In this document: one piece after another, positions 60,414-64,000 of the stretch
How the letters are laid out: the number at the start of each line of letters is the position of its first letter
How positions within the stretch are numbered: position 1 is the first letter of the stretch
Assembly (NCBI GenBank): GCA_004213995.1
Contig: SGZJ01000003.1
Location: forward strand, 1 to 64,000
Length of the DNA stretch: 64,000 nucleotides
Source of the DNA: Flavobacteriales bacterium
GTDB taxonomy: Bacteria; Bacteroidota; Bacteroidia; Flavobacteriales; Flavobacteriaceae
Direction of reading: 5' to 3'
Position numbers and translations under genes: made by a program
The notes under the pieces: model-generated
The model's database searches: none
What the model saw: the letters and a program-made list of their open reading frames with translations, nothing else
What the model was told of the DNA's origin: nothing

Positions 60414-61727
60414 TTAGGATTTCATTTTTTTGTCTAATCGAATTAATAAAAATGCTCCAATAGCGAAGAATACTGTAAAAAATAAAATTGCATTTCTCAT
60501 ACTACCTGTGATTTGATCAATAGTTCCAAAGAGAATCATACCCAAGACAATACTTACTTTTTGAGCAACATCATAAAAACTAAAAAAAGAGGTAGTATTA
60601 TCTGTTTGTGGCAAAAATTTAGAAAAAGTAGATCTTGAAAGTGCTTGGATTCCACCCATAACTAGTCCAACCAATCCAGCCGCTACATAAAATTCATTAG
60701 AAGATTCTACAAAGTAGCCATAAAAACATAATAAAGCCCAAAGTATGTTTAATATAACTAGAGTATAAATATTACCAAATTTTTCTGAAATTTTTGCACT
60801 AGCCAATGCACCTAAAATTGCTATAAGTTGAATTATTAAAATACTAACTATAAGACCAGTTGTCTTTTCTCCCTCAGCCCAATTAATTTCTTGTTCACCA
60901 AAATACGTAGCAACCAATATTACAGTTTGCAATGCTATACTATAGACAAAAAAAGCTAGTAAGTAACTTTTTAAAAAAGGGTGTGATTTTAAAATTATCC
61001 AAACCTCTTTAAGTTCTTTAAAACCATTGAAGAGAATTGCTGTGTTAATTTTCGATTTTTTTTTGGGTTCTGGCAAGTAGTAAAAGGTATATAAACTAAA
61101 AACAAACCACCATATGCCTACAGTAACAAAAGATATCTTCATTGCCATTATTGGAGCTTGAACAGTTCCTACTCCTAAAATCCCAAATAAATCCGGAAAA
61201 TTAACCATTATTAGATTAAGTATTAATAGTAATACACTACCAAAATAACCCATAGAGTAACCTTTTGCACTAATTGAGTCTTGCTGGTTTTCAAAAGCTA
61301 TATCTGGTAAATAAGAGTTATAGAAAACTAAACTTCCCCAAAACCCAATCATGGCTAAAAAATAAAAGAAAAGACCAAAAGTTAAATTATCAATATCAAA
61401 CCAATACAAAGAAATAGTCGCAACTGAACCCATAAAACAAAAGAATTTCATGAATGTTTTCTTTAAGCCAGTATAATCTGCTACCCCAGAAAGTAAAGGA
61501 GTAATAAAGACTAAAAACATAAAAGCTATGGCTGTAACAAAAGTAATTAAAGCAGTATTTTTAAAGTTAAATCCTAAAAATTCGATATACTTACTTTCAT
61601 TAGTGATGAAACCATAATAGATTGGAAAGATAGCTGTAGAAATAACTAATGGATAGACTGAATTAGCCCAATCATAAAATGCCCATGCATTTAATAATTT
61701 TTTATCACCTTTTTGATATATTTTCAT
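60414..61727 (-). CDS. MFS transporter, UMF1/Atg22-like family
   Basis: LLNAWAFYDWANSVYPLVISTAIFPIYY; 10-12 TM segments; GGIQALSRSTFSKFLP. Confidence 0.88.
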   Translation of the reverse strand: MKIYQKGDKKLLNAWAFYDWANSVYPLVISTAIFPIYYGFITNESKYIEFLGFNFKNTALITFVTAIAFMFLVFITPLLSGVADYTGLKKTFMKFFCFMGSVATISLYWFDIDNLTFGLFFYFLAMIGFWGSLVFYNSYLPDIAFENQQDSISAKGYSMGYFGSVLLLILNLIMVNFPDLFGILGVGTVQAPIMAMKISFVTVGIWWFVFSLYTFYYLPEPKKKSKINTAILFNGFKELKEVWIILKSHPFLKSYLLAFFVYSIALQTVILVATYFGEQEINWAEGEKTTGLIVSILIIQLIAILGALASAKISEKFGNIYTLVILNILWALLCFYGYFVESSNEFYVAAGLVGLVMGGIQALSRSTFSKFLPQTDNTTSFFSFYDVAQKVSIVLGMILFGTIDQITGSMRNAILFFTVFFAIGAFLLIRLDKKMKS

Positions 61728-61803
61728 AAAAATAAAATACTTTTGTCTAATATAATATTTCTATCAAACAAATAGTATTTTAATAAATTAAATATAAAGT
61801 AAT

Positions 61804-62310
61804 ATGAAATTTAAATCACACATAATGCTAATTATTATAGCTATTACTTGTGGAATATTATTAGTGAATTTTACTTCCCAAGATACGAATACTAAACAAA
61901 TTAATTCTAGTAAAAAAATGAAAGATTACAAAGTTCAAAAAAGTGATAAAGAATGGAGAGAAGTTCTTTCTGACTTAGAGTATAAAGTCTTAATAGAAAA
62001 AGGGACTGAATATCCAGGAACTGGTGAGTATAATATTTTTATGAAAGAAGGAATATATAATTGTAAAGGATGTGATAATCCACTTTTTACAAGCGATCAA
62101 AAATTTGAGTCTAATTGTGGCTGGCCAAGTTTTGATAATGCAATTGAAGGTAGTGTAGAGTATAAAAATGATTACACATTAGGAATGACTAGAGTTGAAA
62201 TTTTATGTACTAATTGTGGAGGCCACCTTGGACATGTTTTTAATGATGGTCCAACAGAATCGGGAAAAAGATATTGTGTAAATTCAGTAAGTATTGACTT
62301 TAAAAATTAA
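61804..62310 (+). CDS. msrB: peptide-methionine (R)-S-oxide reductase MsrB, with N-terminal signal/anchor
   Basis: EWREVLSDLEYKVLIEKGTEYPGTGEY, YNCKGCDNPLF, CGWPSF, CTNCGGHLGHVFNDGPTESGKRYCVNSVSI. Confidence 0.97.
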   Translation: MKFKSHIMLIIIAITCGILLVNFTSQDTNTKQINSSKKMKDYKVQKSDKEWREVLSDLEYKVLIEKGTEYPGTGEYNIFMKEGIYNCKGCDNPLFTSDQKFESNCGWPSFDNAIEGSVEYKNDYTLGMTRVEILCTNCGGHLGHVFNDGPTESGKRYCVNSVSIDFKN

Positions 62311-62315
62311 ATTAT

Positions 62316-63692
62316 ATGGTTAATTATGATATTATTATTTTAGGAAGTGGTCCAGGCGGTTACGTAACTGCTATTAGAGCCTCACAACTTGGTTTAAAGA
62401 CTGCCATAGTAGAAAAGGAAAGTTTAGGAGGCGTATGTTTAAACTGGGGCTGTATACCCACTAAAGCATTACTAAAATCTGCTCAAGTTTTTGAGTATCT
62501 TAAACATTCTTCAGATTATGGTCTAAATATTACTGAATTTTCTAAGGATTTTAATGCTGTAGTTGATAGAAGTAGAAATGTAGCCGAAGGTATGAGTAAG
62601 GGAGTTACTTTCTTGATGAAAAAAAACAAAATTGATGTCATAAAAGGTTATGGAAAACTTAAACCGGGTAAAGTTGTAGATGTTGATGGAGTTCAATACT
62701 CAGCTGATCATATTATAATTTCCACTGGCGCTAGGTCTAGAGAATTACCTTCAATTCCTCAAGACGGAAAAAAGATTATTGGGTACAGACAAGCTATGAC
62801 TTTAAAAAAACAACCTAAATCAATGATTATTGTTGGTTCAGGAGCTATTGGAGTTGAGTTTGCATATTTTTATAACTCAATGGGGACAAAAGTGACTGTT
62901 GTTGAATATTTGCCAAATATTGTACCTGTTGAAGATAAAGATATATCTAAGGAATTAGAAAAGTCATTTAAGAAAAGTGGTATTAATGTCATGACTTCAT
63001 CCGAAGTATTGTCAGTAGACACATCAGGAAAAGGTGTGTCGGCTAAAGTCAAAACATCAAAAGGAGAAGAAAACATTAGTGCTGACATTATCCTTTCTGC
63101 AGTTGGGATTAAAACAAACATTGAAAATATTGGGTTAGAAGAAGTTGGTATTGCTATTGATAGAGATAAAATATTAGTTGACAAATATTATCTAACAAAT
63201 ATTCCTGGTTATTATGCAATAGGTGATGTTACTCCAGGTCCTGCCCTAGCTCATGTTGCTTCTGCCGAAGGTATATTATGTGTTGAAAAAATTACTGGTC
63301 ATGATGTAGCACCGATAGATTATGGAAATATCCCAGGATGCACCTACTGTTATCCTGAAATTTCGAGTGTTGGATTAACAGAACAACAAGCATTAGATAA
63401 TGGTTATAAAATCAAGGTTGGTAAATTTCCTTTTTCAGCATCTGGAAAAGCTAGCGCATCAGGTAATAAGGAAGGTTTTGTGAAAGTTATTTTTGACGAA
63501 AAGTATGGAGAATGGTTGGGTTGTCATATGATTGGCGCAGGAGTAACTGACATGATAGCTGAGGCTGTTTTAGGAAGAAAATTAGAAACTACAGGAATGG
63601 AAGTTTTAAAAACTATTCATCCTCACCCTACCATGAGTGAAGCTGTTATGGAAGCTGTCGCTGCAGCTTATGGTGAAGTTATTCATTTATAA
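62316..63692 (+). CDS. lpdA: dihydrolipoyl dehydrogenase
   Basis: IILGSGPGGYVTAIRASQLG, GGVCLNWGCIPTKALLKSA, YAIGDVTPGPALAHVASAEG, HPHPTMSEAVMEA. Confidence 0.97.
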   Translation: MVNYDIIILGSGPGGYVTAIRASQLGLKTAIVEKESLGGVCLNWGCIPTKALLKSAQVFEYLKHSSDYGLNITEFSKDFNAVVDRSRNVAEGMSKGVTFLMKKNKIDVIKGYGKLKPGKVVDVDGVQYSADHIIISTGARSRELPSIPQDGKKIIGYRQAMTLKKQPKSMIIVGSGAIGVEFAYFYNSMGTKVTVVEYLPNIVPVEDKDISKELEKSFKKSGINVMTSSEVLSVDTSGKGVSAKVKTSKGEENISADIILSAVGIKTNIENIGLEEVGIAIDRDKILVDKYYLTNIPGYYAIGDVTPGPALAHVASAEGILCVEKITGHDVAPIDYGNIPGCTYCYPEISSVGLTEQQALDNGYKIKVGKFPFSASGKASASGNKEGFVKVIFDEKYGEWLGCHMIGAGVTDMIAEAVLGRKLETTGMEVLKTIHPHPTMSEAVMEAVAAAYGEVIHL

Positions 63693-63694
63693 AG

Positions 63695-64000
63695 TTATTC
63701 AAAACTACTTAAAGCTAACTCATAACTTTTTAATCCAAAACCTAAAATAATTGCTTTGGCATTTGGAGAAATGTAAGACTTATGCCTGAAATCTTCTCTT
63801 GCATAGGTATTTGAAATATGTACTTCAATTACTGGTGAGGCTATTGATGCTACAGCATCTCCAATACCAATTGAGGTGTGAGTATAGGCTGCTGCGTTTA
63901 AAACAATTCCATCAATATCAAATCCAACTTCATGGAGCTTATCAATAATTTCACCTTCAATATTAGATTGATAATAAGTAATATTAAAATTTTGAAATTT
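63695..64000 (-). CDS. aroQ: 3-dehydroquinate dehydratase type II, partial (runs off the window end)
   Basis: Minus strand KFQNFNITYYQSNIEGEIIDKLHEVGFDIDGIVLNAAAYTHTSIGIGDAVASIASPVIEVHISNTYAREDFRHKSYISPNAKAIILGFGLKSYELALSSFE*. Confidence 0.95.
   Translation of the reverse strand, partial: KFQNFNITYYQSNIEGEIIDKLHEVGFDIDGIVLNAAAYTHTSIGIGDAVASIASPVIEVHISNTYAREDFRHKSYISPNAKAIILGFGLKSYELALSSFE

Overview
This 64 kb window is AT-rich and gene-dense, and it looks like a chromosomal core segment of a Bacteroidota (Flavobacteriales-like, probably marine and streamlined) genome. Support for this: LptD/TamB/PorQ (type IX secretion) proteins, TAnnTTTG-type -7 promoter boxes, no obvious Shine-Dalgarno sequences, and many household genes (gap, pfkA, tsaD, rsmE, rsmD, kbl, gyrA, clpC, hutH, gcvT, yebC-like, kdsB, dnaX, pdxH, rnz, pyrBR, rpsA, cmk, lon, msrB, lpdA, aroQ). 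RNA genes are a tRNA cluster (Arg-TCT, Pro-TGG, Ser-GCT) and RNase P RNA (rnpB), all on the minus strand. I see no CRISPR array, rRNA operon, transposon, prophage or defence island, and no clear novel multi-gene system. The observations most worth a second look are: (1) an RmlD/SDR-like gene directly after the gcvT stop, in the same frame, with no ATG/GTG/TTG start for about 150 codons (ATT start or stop readthrough), with a possible second ATT start in tamB; (2) an A11 run in dnaX at the domain III boundary, where slippage either way stops translation almost at once (candidate tau/gamma switch); (3) two stem-loops in the rpsA leader (candidate S1 autoregulation); (4) a C-terminal remnant of a tail-fibre/S74-chaperone-type gene with its terminator; (5) repeated convergent gene pairs with overlapping stop codons; (6) a conserved-looking membrane protein plus DUF3822-like (possibly actin-fold/PilM-like) pair of unknown function. 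All identifications come from reading sequence by eye; no searches were run.
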